DNA of 64,000 nt from Coix lacryma-jobi var. lacryma-jobi (Eukaryota > Streptophyta > Magnoliopsida > Poales > Poaceae): assembly GCA_009763385.1 (NCBI GenBank), contig CM019825.1, positions 116,927,131 through 116,991,130 of the forward strand, read 5' to 3'. Shown piece by piece: positions 1 through 11,400 of the stretch (positions within the stretch are counted from its first letter, which is position 1; each line of letters opens with the position of its first letter). Position numbers and translations under genes: made by a program. Below the pieces are notes generated by a model. The model made no database searches. It was not told the DNA's origin and saw only the letters and a list, made by a program, of their open reading frames with translations.

Positions 1-3000
1 TTTTCCTATGCAGGTAATCAATATTTTATAAATATAATCATCAAGTTTTATCCCATATACCCGGCCACATGGCCTTCCATTCGGTCATCGACCGAACATC
101 CGGCCATACGGCCATCCATCCATCCCATCCACACGCATCCACACATCTCACCACACTCGCACTCTCTAGGCGGCAAGGACGACTCCCACTTGTACCTTGC
201 CTCAACGGCCAGCGCCGGACCTATCAACCCAGGAGGAGAAGAAGAAAGGACACCTCTCACTAACCCCGAGGGAAACTGAGCACCATAGTGTTGTCCATGA
301 CCGTGGACACTGCTATACGTATAGACCAATCAACTCTGCAGAGCGTGTACGCCTGGAACCACAGGTTAGCTATCCTTGATGATCTGGCTCGTCTAAGCTG
401 ATTCCGAACTTCCCCCTAATCCGCAACGATGCCATCCTACCTCTCAGCCCTGGGGAACCCCGGTGGAAATCCAGCGTAACGCTGAGACTGTGAGACGTGG
501 ATCCTGGCGTACCAAATAAAACACCACGTTGTCTTAGGAGGGTGTGGGTATCCAGCCCTTACCTCCCTACACTTATCACCTTCCAGCCTAGAAGTAATGG
601 CATCGTTTCGCCCAGGGGATAGGAACGGTCCCCGCCCATACAAGAACAAGTGGTGCACATGAAGGTACTATGGTCTGATCACCCCAACGCAATCGGGCCC
701 TAAGGACTGGACAGGACATCTCCTGCTCGGGGCTTCCATCACCGCCGTGCTGACACAACACCTCTATCCCGGGGATTCGTCCCACGAAGACACTCCTCCC
801 CAGGACCTCTTCTCAAGATCACAATGTACCCGCCACAGGTACTCCCCAGGGGATGCCCAGGTCACATCCCCTCGGCAAGACTCGTCACCGGACTCGTCGT
901 AGATCCTGTCCAGTCGACTCAACCATCACCACACGCACCCAAGACACACGCCAAGATCTTCCCAAGTCATCATCCTGTTATCACGGCACCATGTGCCTCA
1001 GCCACCCAAAAGCAAACATCCACCAAGCATCACATCACAGATATAATGCATAGTAGAAGTGAGTAGCGAGTATGTAAAGTAAGCGGTGTCTAGCCTAACA
1101 ACGGGTGTGCAGGGGAAAGGGTTGCGTCAAGGTATAGGCCTCACAAGCAATCTAACATGCAACCTATCACAGTTCATTTGCAAAAAGTAAAGCACTAGCA
1201 GCTACATTATTGCATGTCTAATAGGATTCTACGAGGTTGGATGGGCTGTGGCACCTGTTACATTGTTAGTCCGAGATCTCTGATGTCCTTTTAGCTGTTC
1301 TCCTTGGGTCCTGGTGTCGTCCTCGGTCTCCTCCAGCGGGTTCCAGATTGGCCAACGTTGCTCCCGACGTAATTACCTCGCGAGACCGGCAAACAAGACA
1401 AAAGGGCAAATCAAAACACTGATGCGACAGCTAGACTCGAAAAGACTCAAAGGACACTAAACTGAGAAAGGACTCAGCCCTCGCAGAGGACATCCGATCC
1501 TCGGGCTCGAAGGGACGCGGGAGCGGATGCTTGCTAAGCACAAGCTCGAGTCACAACCTAGCTCGTACTTCCCGGGCTGACTGAGTCGACCTGTACGGCT
1601 CGAGTAAAATGGTTGAGACCCGATCCCGACTTAAGCAAACATCACACAAAAACAGGATTAGCCCTCACGAAGCGAGTTCATTTTCCTTGGGCTCAAAAGA
1701 GGCGAAGGAGAATCTCGGCTAAGCACGTCTACGTCACGTCCTCGATGTAGATGGTTTCCTACGGTCGATCGAGTCGACTCGCACGGGACCGAGAGCACGA
1801 CATAGACCTTAGCTTTGCCAACTAGAACGAGGGTTCGGTCTTTGATCCAATCGTCATGGCTAAGGACGAGATCGAATAGATCGACCATCGAGAAAAGAAA
1901 ACAGTTCTGATATCTTTCGATCCACACGCCATTGTAATCGACGAGAACCGAGAAGAGGAAACAGAATAGGAAGAGAAAAGAGAAACGAAAGTAGCCTCGC
2001 TTCCTTCTATGCACACGCCATGGCAAAGACGGACATCGAAGGGAGCGACATACCGAGAACACAAACACTTAAACCACTCATAGGGTACCTCAACTCATGC
2101 GCACTAAATGGCGCTAGACGTTCCTAGAATCTGCAGCGGTGCGGTTGTCACCGCAAGGATATAGGAGCGCTTCGGTATGGAATAGGTACAAGCATACAAG
2201 GGCTCAAGTGCGAAGAAGCAAGAGAAGAAGTAAATCAGGGATCCACCTTCCTTTGATCCACATGCCATAGTAGTAGACGGGAATCACAGGAATGGGATCA
2301 AGAAGCAAGACTATTACATAAACATGACCAACACGCAAAGGAGACAGACTAAAGACGGGGAACTTGGTTCCACGGGGACTTCGATCCACAATCATTGCAT
2401 TTGACAGGGATCGGAGTGACTAGAACAAACGGACTTGATCCACACTTTACTAAATTAGTGAGGGTCAAATAAAAAGGAAAAGAGGGAGCAGCGGTCTCTG
2501 CATTCGCTCAACCAACACGCCATGGCAAGGGCGGTAGCCGAAGAAGGAGAGACGCTCGACCTAATTCAACTCTTAGGGCACCATGACCTCTGTGCAACAA
2601 AACCGACACAAGGTTATTCCTACGGCTCGTAGCGGTGCGGTTGTCACCGCAAGAGTCGGAGGAATGCTATAGTCAAAGCGGTGCAAGCATACGAGGTGGC
2701 TAGGACAGAAGCACAACAAAATAGGTGAAGCCCATTGGTCATGGAGAGGCAACTCACGGCCATGAGCTTCACCCAAACGAGTTGGCACCCGTCGTCCTAC
2801 GTTCATCATCTCCTTGCCCTTCTCCCACTAGACTAGGTCACATAAGGCTCTTGGAGTGCGGGTAATATCTGCATCGATATCGCTTCCGATATCAAGCCCA
2901 CAGTGGCCCATCTTAGGGCTAAGGATAGGAGCTGATGCTCGTGTCACAACGGAGTCAACCAAATCCAAAACAACGACAAAGACTATGATGGGCGAGTTAC

Positions 3001-5375
3001 GCTCAGCGTTACGACCACGGCGGGACGAACCCACGATCGCAACGTCCGAGCGAGGGACGACCCCTCGACCGGCTCGAAGGCACGGTTCATAGACACAACA
3101 AACTAGGACCGGCTGGAAGACACAGTCTACCGCCAACAACATAAACACGACGATATCGACAACCGACACAACTACAACAGGGAGTAGCACATATTCATAG
3201 CAAAAGGATAGACCGGCACGAAGGCTCGGCGCAGGCAGATATACATCACATAGATAGATAGATAGATAGATAGATAGAATGACATAATGTGTAGATGTAA
3301 GTGACAAAAGATAAATGCGAGTTGTGTCGACGTCGCGGGAGGCGTCAACGGGTTCCAAAGGTTAGACCTTGACGATGGCACAGAAGATGGAGCTTCAGCG
3401 GGGCGGCTCCGAGGCAGCAAGCGCACTCTTGGCCGAACGGCAGCACGTCATCGACCGAACCGCTGCGTGCGGTCAACCGATCAGCAGGGCGCGCCTCGAC
3501 CGAACGTGGTTGCGGCAGCTATTCGCGTCCTCCTTGCTGCCCACAGCGGCGAACCCAGCCGAACACGGCCGGATTGCGCCGGAGCTCCGGCGAGGGCATG
3601 ACAAGGCTGTCTCTGCTGCATCAGTGTAAAACACGGCGCGAAGGCCGGTCTTAGTCCATATGCTTACTGACAAGGAGGAAGGTAGGAGCTTGGGCTTTCG
3701 GTGGCTCACCGGCGATGGCTGCTCGCCGATGAAAGGGGGAAGCGAGGCATGGCACGGCTCCATGGTGTGCTCGGAGTCGGCGCGTGCGGCTGTGGTGGCC
3801 ACGGCCTCGACGCGGCTCGGCTGGCATGACGGGGCTGGCGCGGATAGCGCGCACGACGAGTGCTGTCCGGCGTCCTGGCCAGGCTTGGCGGAGGGCGCTG
3901 GAGGACCGGGGCCGTGCCGGGGAACGCGGCAGGGACAGCCGCAGGAGACCCACACGGCCGAGTGCCCTAGCTGTCGCGGCTACGCCCGACCGCGGCTGGC
4001 TGGGCACGCCGTGGCGAGGTCGTGGCGTCGGGATTGTCGCGACGGCGAGCAAGCGGTGGCGCGGTGCAGGCCTGCTCGGCGCAGCCAACAGGACAGGGCG
4101 CGGCCACGGGAGTCCGCCGGGGCGGCTGGCGGGCGCTGGCAGCCGGCCGGACGAGTTGGAGGGCGCCAGCGGCCGACAGAACGGTGGTGCGGGCACGGGC
4201 ACGGCTGACGCGGCCGCGGCCAGCGGTGCCTCATCGAGATGCGACGGAGGAGGCCGGGGCACCACCAAGCGTTGGCGGCGGTCGGCCGAAAAGAGGAAGA
4301 GGAGGAAGGAGAAGTGGTGGCGGCGCTAAGGAGGAAAGAGAGGAGACCGGAGCGGCGGTCGCTGTTCTTATAGGGGCGCCGGACTAGGGTTCGGGCACGG
4401 GCGGCGAGATGCCTCGGCGTCCGTACCTGCAGCCACGCGGCGTGCATCGCGCGAAGGAGTGCGGAGGAGCGCGCGCGAGCAGGGCGCTTGGAGCGGCGGC
4501 GGCGCGCCTGGGGAGCAGCTGCTCCCTAGGGTTGCAAGGGGCGCGGCGCTGGACGGGCCTGGCTGGCCGCGTTTCAGGCCGGTCGGGCCTTGTGTGCGAG
4601 CGGGCCAAAGGAAAGAGATGAGGCTGGGCCGGCTTGCGGCAGGGGTGAACTGGGCCTTCGGGCTGGGTCGCCAGGAGGAGGGGAAGGGAGTGTGAGGGCG
4701 CGGTTGGGCTGGAGAAAAGAGAGTGGAGGAGAGGGTTTGGGCCCATGCGGTTTAGGGAGAATGAGGGAAATGAGTTGGCCCAACTTGGAGGTTTGGGGCC
4801 CAAGGAGAGGAAAGGTTTGTTCATTTGATTTAAGGGAATTTTGGTGTGGTTTGAATGGAATTCAGTGGTGAATTCGGAAATAGGATCCAGAAGGGAAACT
4901 AAGGGAATTCCAATAGCAGGTTTGCCACTTTATTGCTTGGGAAAAGATGGAAGGTTTGCCCAAGTTGCTCGGATGAATTTGAAGGAGATTGAGATGAATT
5001 TCGAAGGAAGTTTGGAAAGGTTTCAAAATCGGGAAGGAGGGTAGAAAGGGGAAAAAGGATTTTCCCCAAGTTATGAATTGTTGTGACTCGAAGACTTCTA
5101 GAGTCGCAAACAAGAGGGAACGAGATGGGCTTTAAGAAGGATGAGAGGAGGTTGCTACGAATTTGTGCACTCCAACTCTAACACGACTCAAACCCTAATC
5201 CGACTCGAAAACCCGAGCACACTCCTACAAGCAAGTCTAGATGAATGCAACGTTTCAGAAGCAATCACTCTCATGTTTGACTATCGTTTGGCCTAGCGGC
5301 TACATGCTCCACACCTTGCAGGAAAAGTTTTAAAAAGTTCGTATTTTTGGTTGTTGGAAAACCAGGGATGTTACA
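1..5375 (-). mobile_element. LARD-like element, 3' LTR (left end outside window)
   Basis: This stretch repeats 8985-14264 almost base for base, so the two are the LTRs of one element. It ends on the plus strand in ATGTTACA, which is the TGTAACAT start of a minus-strand LTR, and is followed by a polypurine tract. The window opens about 496 bases inside the LTR. Differences between copies include roughly 83 extra bases here near 1967-2050 and a longer GATA microsatellite at 3246-3280. The section about 3400-4700 is GC-rich and open in several frames on both strands; I regard those frames as composition, not genes. An LTR near 5.8 kb is far longer than usual and resembles the LARD class (for example barley Sukkula) in architecture only. 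Confidence 0.9.
4365..4376 (-). promoter_or_regulatory. Putative TATA box of LARD LTR
   Basis: The minus strand reads CCCCTATAAGAA here, about 1.0 kb inside the LTR, at the edge of the GC-rich section. If it is the promoter, U3 is about 1 kb and the transcribed R-U5 part is about 4.8 kb, an unusually long leader. Confidence 0.5.
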
Positions 5376-5411
5376 GACCACCCCCCTTACAAGAATCTCG
5401 TCCTCGAGATT
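5376..5411 (-). other. LARD polypurine tract and adjacent stem-loop
   Basis: Directly outside the LTR the minus strand reads GTAAGGGGGGTGGTC, a polypurine tract that would prime plus-strand DNA. Beyond it, 5394-5400 and 5405-5411 form a perfect 7-base stem (AATCTCG / CGAGATT) around the loop TCCT. The same loop in a different stem occurs at the same place in the element at 58563. Confidence 0.8.
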
Positions 5412-8400
5412 TAGGGGTCTCTGTCACAAGAAGGTTGAACTGGTAGGCTTATCCTAGGGTTGATGGTTTCTGTTGGGCAACCTATATGCACTAATGCATT
5501 TTGAAAAGGGATCTTTTGAGAAGTTTTTTTTTCAGTAAAGACCTTTTTAAGCAAAAACATTTTGCAAAAAGCTTTTGAAGTAGGGTGTTTTGACAAAGAT
5601 CTTTTTATGAAACAGTTCGCAATAAAACGGTTTGGAAGAAGAGGGTTTGTTTTCTCAAACTGATAAAAGGATTTTGCTAAACAAGTTCTTTTGAGGAAAA
5701 GCGGGTGTTCAAAACATGGGTAGGGGAAGTTTTGAAGCCTTTCGCAAACCAAATTACAAAACCTTTTGAAAGCATTTTATTTTTGCAAACCACGGTTTTG
5801 AAAGACTATTTCAAACACCATTGAAAGCATTTTGTAAACCATAGTTTTGGAAAGCTAGATCAAAAACAACTTGGAAGTTAGTTTTTTTTAACACCAAGTT
5901 TTGTAAGACAAGATCAAGCACCATTTGTGAAAACTCTTTTTCTTTGAACAATGATTTGTGAACAAAACGAAATCCATTTTGAAGTCAGTTTTGAATTTTG
6001 AAACCAAAAACCTCTATCTTTTCTCAAGACATTTTGAAAAAGCCTTTGAAAATCGATTTTCATAAACTCTTTCTTTTCAAAATGATTGTTTGAAGGAAAA
6101 GAGCTTTTCTCAAACTTTTCAAAAGAAGTACAAATGAAAGTTTTGAAAATTTGTTTTCAAACAACATTTTGAAGTAAAGGCAAAGTTTTCAAAACATTTG
6201 CAACGGGTCACAAGTTTTGAAGGCAAAAGAATTTTATTTGAAAAAAAACTCTTCAAAAACTTTTCACAAACTTTTTCTTTCGAATGTTTTAGTAAAACAA
6301 GACTCTGACTTTAAAACATTGCTAAATCAAAATAGGACGTTGGAAGGAGGATTTTTGAAACCAACACAACTTTTGCTTTAAATAAAAACCTCTTTTCTTT
6401 CAGAATTTTTACCAAAACAAAACTTTAGGGTTTAAAAGTTTTGCTTAAATCAAAATAGGACTTTTGGAGAAGAATTTTTGAAAGTCAAAATCACCTTTTG
6501 TTTTTATATAAAAACCATTTTTTTTTCAAATGGACACTTTTAAAAGTAGTTTTGAAAGCTAAGCTCAGGATTTCGGTGGCATGCAGGTATCTCTCGGAGC
6601 GGTCATGGTCACATACCTCAATACCAGCGTACGCCCTGCAGCAAGCCATGTGGATGCATCACACATGGGGCCCCAAGTTTCGTCGCGGCACCGTGGGTAA
6701 TAGTCACGACACACAACCAAAAGTTACCGTCAACAACTCGATATCCCAAGCTAGAGGGGGAGAGGAGGGAAAACCTTTGAAAACCATTTTGAAAGTTTTC
6801 TTTGTGGAAACAGTTTGAAAACTCTTTGTTTTACAATTTTCGCAAAGAGGAGAGGGTAACGACCTTTGAACTTTGAAACTAAAACAAGAACATGTTGAAA
6901 TAAGCCATTACCCATTTTGGTTTTGAAACTCAAATCATTTTTTTGAACTAAAACAAAGTTTTCAAAGAGCTTTTTAAAAGGTTCGAAATAAGTTTTTAGT
7001 TTATAAAATCAAAGCTTTTAAAGAGGTCTTTTTGTTTTCCAAACTCTTTTTGGAAAGATTTTTCAAGTGCGGTTGAGCCTTTTGGAAATCAAACCATTTT
7101 GTAAAACTTTTTCCAAACAAACTTTTTGTTAAAAGATTTTTGAAACAACGAGAACGCGCAGTTTTCAGGTCCTTTCAAAGAAACGTTTTGCAAAACTTTT
7201 TTTTAAATCCAAGTTGGGTTTTGAAATGTTTGAAATCGATACAGGTTTTGCAATAAAAGTCTTTTGAAAGTCTTTTTATTTTTAAGACAAAACACACCCA
7301 TTTATTTTTAAAACCTTTGAAACAAGCAGATTTGAAAACACCAAGGTTTTTGAAATGGGGCGTTGCTCCCTTTTATTTTGAAACTGATTTTGATACATAG
7401 AAAACTAGTTTTGAAAGCGGTTTTAAAGCGTGCCTTTTGAATAGCAAAGATTTCGCAATCAACTTTGTTTTCAGAAACCATTTTCAAAACCACTTTTGAA
7501 ATAAACTTTGGAAAAACTCTTTTTGGTTTAAACAAATACTTTTTAAAACGATTGCAACGACATCCTTTTCGCAAAGATTTGCTTGACAAAATAGTTGCAA
7601 AGCATTTTTTGAAGGTAGGATTGAATTTTGGAAAGGGAACTTGGCTCTTAGTTTGAAATTAAAACAATTTAAAACAAAATCGAGTTAGGGACCTCTGGTT
7701 TGAAAATATTTTGCTGAGTGAAAGCAAATCTAGGTTTCTTGAAAACGAGTTTTGAAACACCTTTTTTGAAAAGGAAACAGTTTTCACACTGCTTTGTAAA
7801 TAGTTTCGAAGGGAAGTAGTTTGAGATGAGAACTAAATTTGTTTTCTTTTGAAAAGGGAAAACCTTTTTGAAAACTTTTTAAATTGTTTTCCTTTGAAAT
7901 AGAATAGCTTTTGTGAAAGAAGAGACATTTTTCCACCAAAAAGAAGGGAGGAAAGTTTTGAAAACTTGTTTGGTTGGAAAACCGAAACAATTTTGAAATG
8001 GTCTTAAAGGACATGATGCATTGGCTTTATCTTACCCACTCAGTTAGTTGGGTTCTCTCACTTAGTCATAGGGCGGCTTGGGTTTAGCCTGTAAAGGTTC
8101 TCCAACGCCTGGAGTCTCACGCAAAAACATCTTCTATAACTTACACTCAGACAATTAAGAAGCATAAAAGCAACAAAAGCATAACGACAAAGAACCAGAC
8201 AATCAGGTAGCATTAGAACTCCTATATGCATAGTGTGGACCTAAGGCGACTCCAAAGCCTTCAGGCCTCACACAACTACCGTCCTAGCGTAGGCAGTATA
8301 AGAGGGGGGAAAGTGTTCTATATGTCAACTTTCCAAAAGGAGTAGGCTAGTTAGCATTAGAACTCAAGGCGGGGAGGGAAACAAGTGTTAGCACTTATGT

Positions 8401-8473
8401 TTCTACCAACAAGCAGAAATTTTAGCCTCTATTCTAGTGTTTGGTCCTAAAGTCTCGTCCTACAGGCAAGTAT

Positions 8474-8488
8474 GGCTTTGATACCAAC
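8474..8488 (-). other. LARD primer-binding site
   Basis: The minus strand reads TTGGTATCAAAGCC one base after the LTR end. This is close to the initiator-methionine tRNA primer site (TGGTATCAGAGC) used by many plant LTR elements. It fixes the orientation: the right-hand LTR is the 5' LTR. Confidence 0.85.
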
Positions 8489-11400
8489 TGAAACGACCCA
8501 TGATTTCCTCGAAGGGAAATCCGCAGATACATCATAATGTGATAGTCCAAAAAGTCTCAAACCATCACATTATCATTATTCAGTTGTTACCATAGTTCAT
8601 ATAACGCGATAGTACAGATTTACAAGTCATTACATCACATGGGAAACACCACCTAGTACAAATTATATTGGTAACGCACGCCTAACGACGCTGGAGTCGG
8701 CGTAGAGCGTCGGCGAGTGAAGTCTCCTCCATCATGGGCTTCATCAAAGTTGTTGTAGCAGCGGGCGAAGACTCCATCTTCGTCTCCTCATCCAAACTTG
8801 CGTATAGGAACGAGACTTCCTAATCCATCTAGCTTCCACCATCGTCGCGGTAGAAGTCGTCCAAACCTGTCGTTAATTTTCAGTACGGTTTGTACTGGCC
8901 ACATTTTCCCATCCTATGCTTGCATTTGCTATGTGGTATGTGGAATGCAAGGGTAGAGGAAAAGGAATCTATTTATGGCTATAGTTTTCCTATGCAGGTA
9001 ATCAATATTTTATAAATATAATCATCAAGTTTTATCCCATATACCCGACCACATGGCCTTCCATTCGGTCATCGACCGAACATCCGGCCATACGGCCATC
9101 CATCCATCCCATCCACACGCATCCACACATCTCACCACACTCGCACGCTTTAGGCGGCAAGGACGACTCCCACTCGTACCTTGCCTCAACGGCCACAGCC
9201 GGACCTATCAACCCAGGGGGAGAAGAAGAAAGGACACCTCTCACTAACTCCGAGGGAAACTGAGCACCATAGTGTTGTCCATGACTGTGGACACGGCTAT
9301 ACGTATAGACCAATCAACTCTGCAGAGCGTGTACGCCTGGAACCACAGGTTAGCTATCCTCGACGATCCGGCTCGTCTAAGCTGATTCCGAACTTCCCCC
9401 CAATCCGCAACGATGTCATCCTACCTCTCAGCCCTGGGGCACCCCGGTGGAAATCCACCGTAACACTGAGACTGTGAGATGTGGATCCTGGCGTACCAAA
9501 TAAAACACCACGTTGTCTTAGGAGGGTGTGGGTATCCAGCCCTTACCTCCCTACACTTATCACCTTCCAGCCTAGCAGTAATGGCATCGTTTCGCCCAGG
9601 GGGTAGGAACGGTCCCCGCCCATACAAGAACAAGTGGTGCGCACGAAGGTACTATGGTCTGATCACCCCAGCGCAATCTGGCCCTAAGGACTGGACATGA
9701 CATCTCCTCCTCGGGGCTTCCATCACCGCCGTGCTGACACAACACCTCTATCCCGGGGATTCGTCCCACGAAGACACTCCTCCCCAGGACCTCTTCTCAA
9801 GATCACAATGTACCCACCACAGGTACTCCCCAGGGGATGCCCAGGTCACATCCCCTCGGCAAGACTCATCACCGGACTCGTCGTAGATCCTGTCCAGTCG
9901 ACTCAACCCTCACCACACGCACCCAAGAGACACGCCAAGATCTCCCCAAGTCATCATCCCGTTACCACGGCACCATGTGCCTTAGCCACCCACAAGCAAA
10001 CATCCACCAAGCATCACATCACAGATATAATGCATAGTAGAAGTGAGTAGCGAGTATGTAAAGTAAGCGGTGTCTAGCCTAACAGCGGGTGTGCAGGGGA
10101 AAGGGTTGCGTCAAGGTATAGGCCTCACAAGAAATCTAACATGCAACCTATCAAAGTTCATTTGCAAAAAGTAAAGCACTAGCAGCTACATTATTGCATG
10201 TCTAATAGGATTCTACGAGGTTGGATGGGCTGTGGCACCTGTTACGTTGTTAGTCCGAGATCTCTGATGTCCTTTTAGTTGTTCTCCTCGGGTCCTGGTG
10301 TCGTCCTCGGTCTCCTCCAGCGGGTTCCAGATTGGCCAACGTTGCTCCCGACGCAACTACCTCGCGAGACCGGCAAACAAGACAAAAGGGCAAATCAAAA
10401 CATTGACGTGACAGCTAGACTCGAAAAGACTCAAAGGACACTAAACTGAGAAAGGACTCAGCCCTCGCGGAGGACATCCGATCCTCGGGCTCGAAGGGAC
10501 GCGGGAGCGGATGCTTGCTAAGCACAAGCTCGAGTCACAACCTAGCTCGTACTTCCCGGGCTGACTGAGTCGACCTGTACGGCTCGAGTAAAATGGTTGA
10601 GACCCGATCCCGACTTAAGCAAACATCACACAAAAACAGGATTAGCCCTCACGAAGCGAGTTCATTTTCCTTGGGCTCAAAAGAGGCGAAGGAGAAACTC
10701 GGCTAAGCACGTCTACGTCACGTCCTCGATGTAGATGGTTTCCTACGGTCGATCGAGTCGACTCGCACGGGACCGAGAGCATGACATAGACCTTAGCTTT
10801 GCCAACTAGAACGAGGGTTCAGTCTTTGATCCAATCGTCACGGCTAAGGACGAGATCGAATAGATCGACCATCGAGAAAAGAAAACAGTTCTGATATCTC
10901 TCGATCCACACGCCATTGTAATCAACGAGAACCAAGAAAAGGAAACAGAACATGAAGAACACAAACACTTAAACCACTCATAGGGTACCTCAACTCATGC
11001 GCACTAAATGGCGCTAGACGTTCCTAGAATCTACAGCGGTGCGGTTGTCACCGCGAGGATCTAGGAGCGCTTCGGTATGGAATAGGTACAAGCATACAAG
11101 GGCTCAAGTGCGAAGAAGCAAGAGAAGAAGTAATTCGGGGATCCACCTTCCTTTGATCCACACGCCATAGTAGTAGACGGGAATCACAGGAATGGGATCA
11201 AGAAGCAAGACTATTACATAAACATGACCAACACGCAAAGGAGATAGACTAAAGACGGGGAACTTGGTTCCACGGGGACTTGGATCCACAATCATTGCAT
11301 TTGACAGGGATCGGAGTGACTAGAACAAACGGACTTGATCCACACTTTACTAAATTAGTGAGGGTCAAATAAAAAGGAAAAGAGGGAGCAGCGGTCTCCG

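Larger units (their letters stand above)
5376..8488 (-). mobile_element. LARD internal region, non-coding
   Basis: The 3.1 kb between the LTRs has no gag, protease, integrase, reverse transcriptase or RNase H motif in any frame. Most of it (about 5480-8010) is AT-rich and built from degenerate short units around TTTTGAAA and its complement TTTCAAAA, alternating on both strands. A non-repetitive island lies at about 6565-6765 and another at 8015-8488 next to the primer site. With no enzyme genes the element would have depended on another element's proteins while keeping the primer site, polypurine tract and LTRs, which is the definition of a LARD. The identity of the helper is not visible. Confidence 0.85.

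Noticed and set aside
3369..4824. Long open frames on both strands in the LARD LTR (for example 205 codons at 3651-4268 minus)
   Set aside because: Several frames are open at once in GC-rich sequence, no domain is visible, and their conservation at 12258-13713 is explained by LTR identity.
8474..8488. tRNA gene fragment
   Set aside because: Only the short primer-site complement is present, with no cloverleaf.
9032..9313. Small conserved protein (93 codons, minus) also found at 48-329
   Set aside because: Conservation is only that of the two LTRs; no family features.
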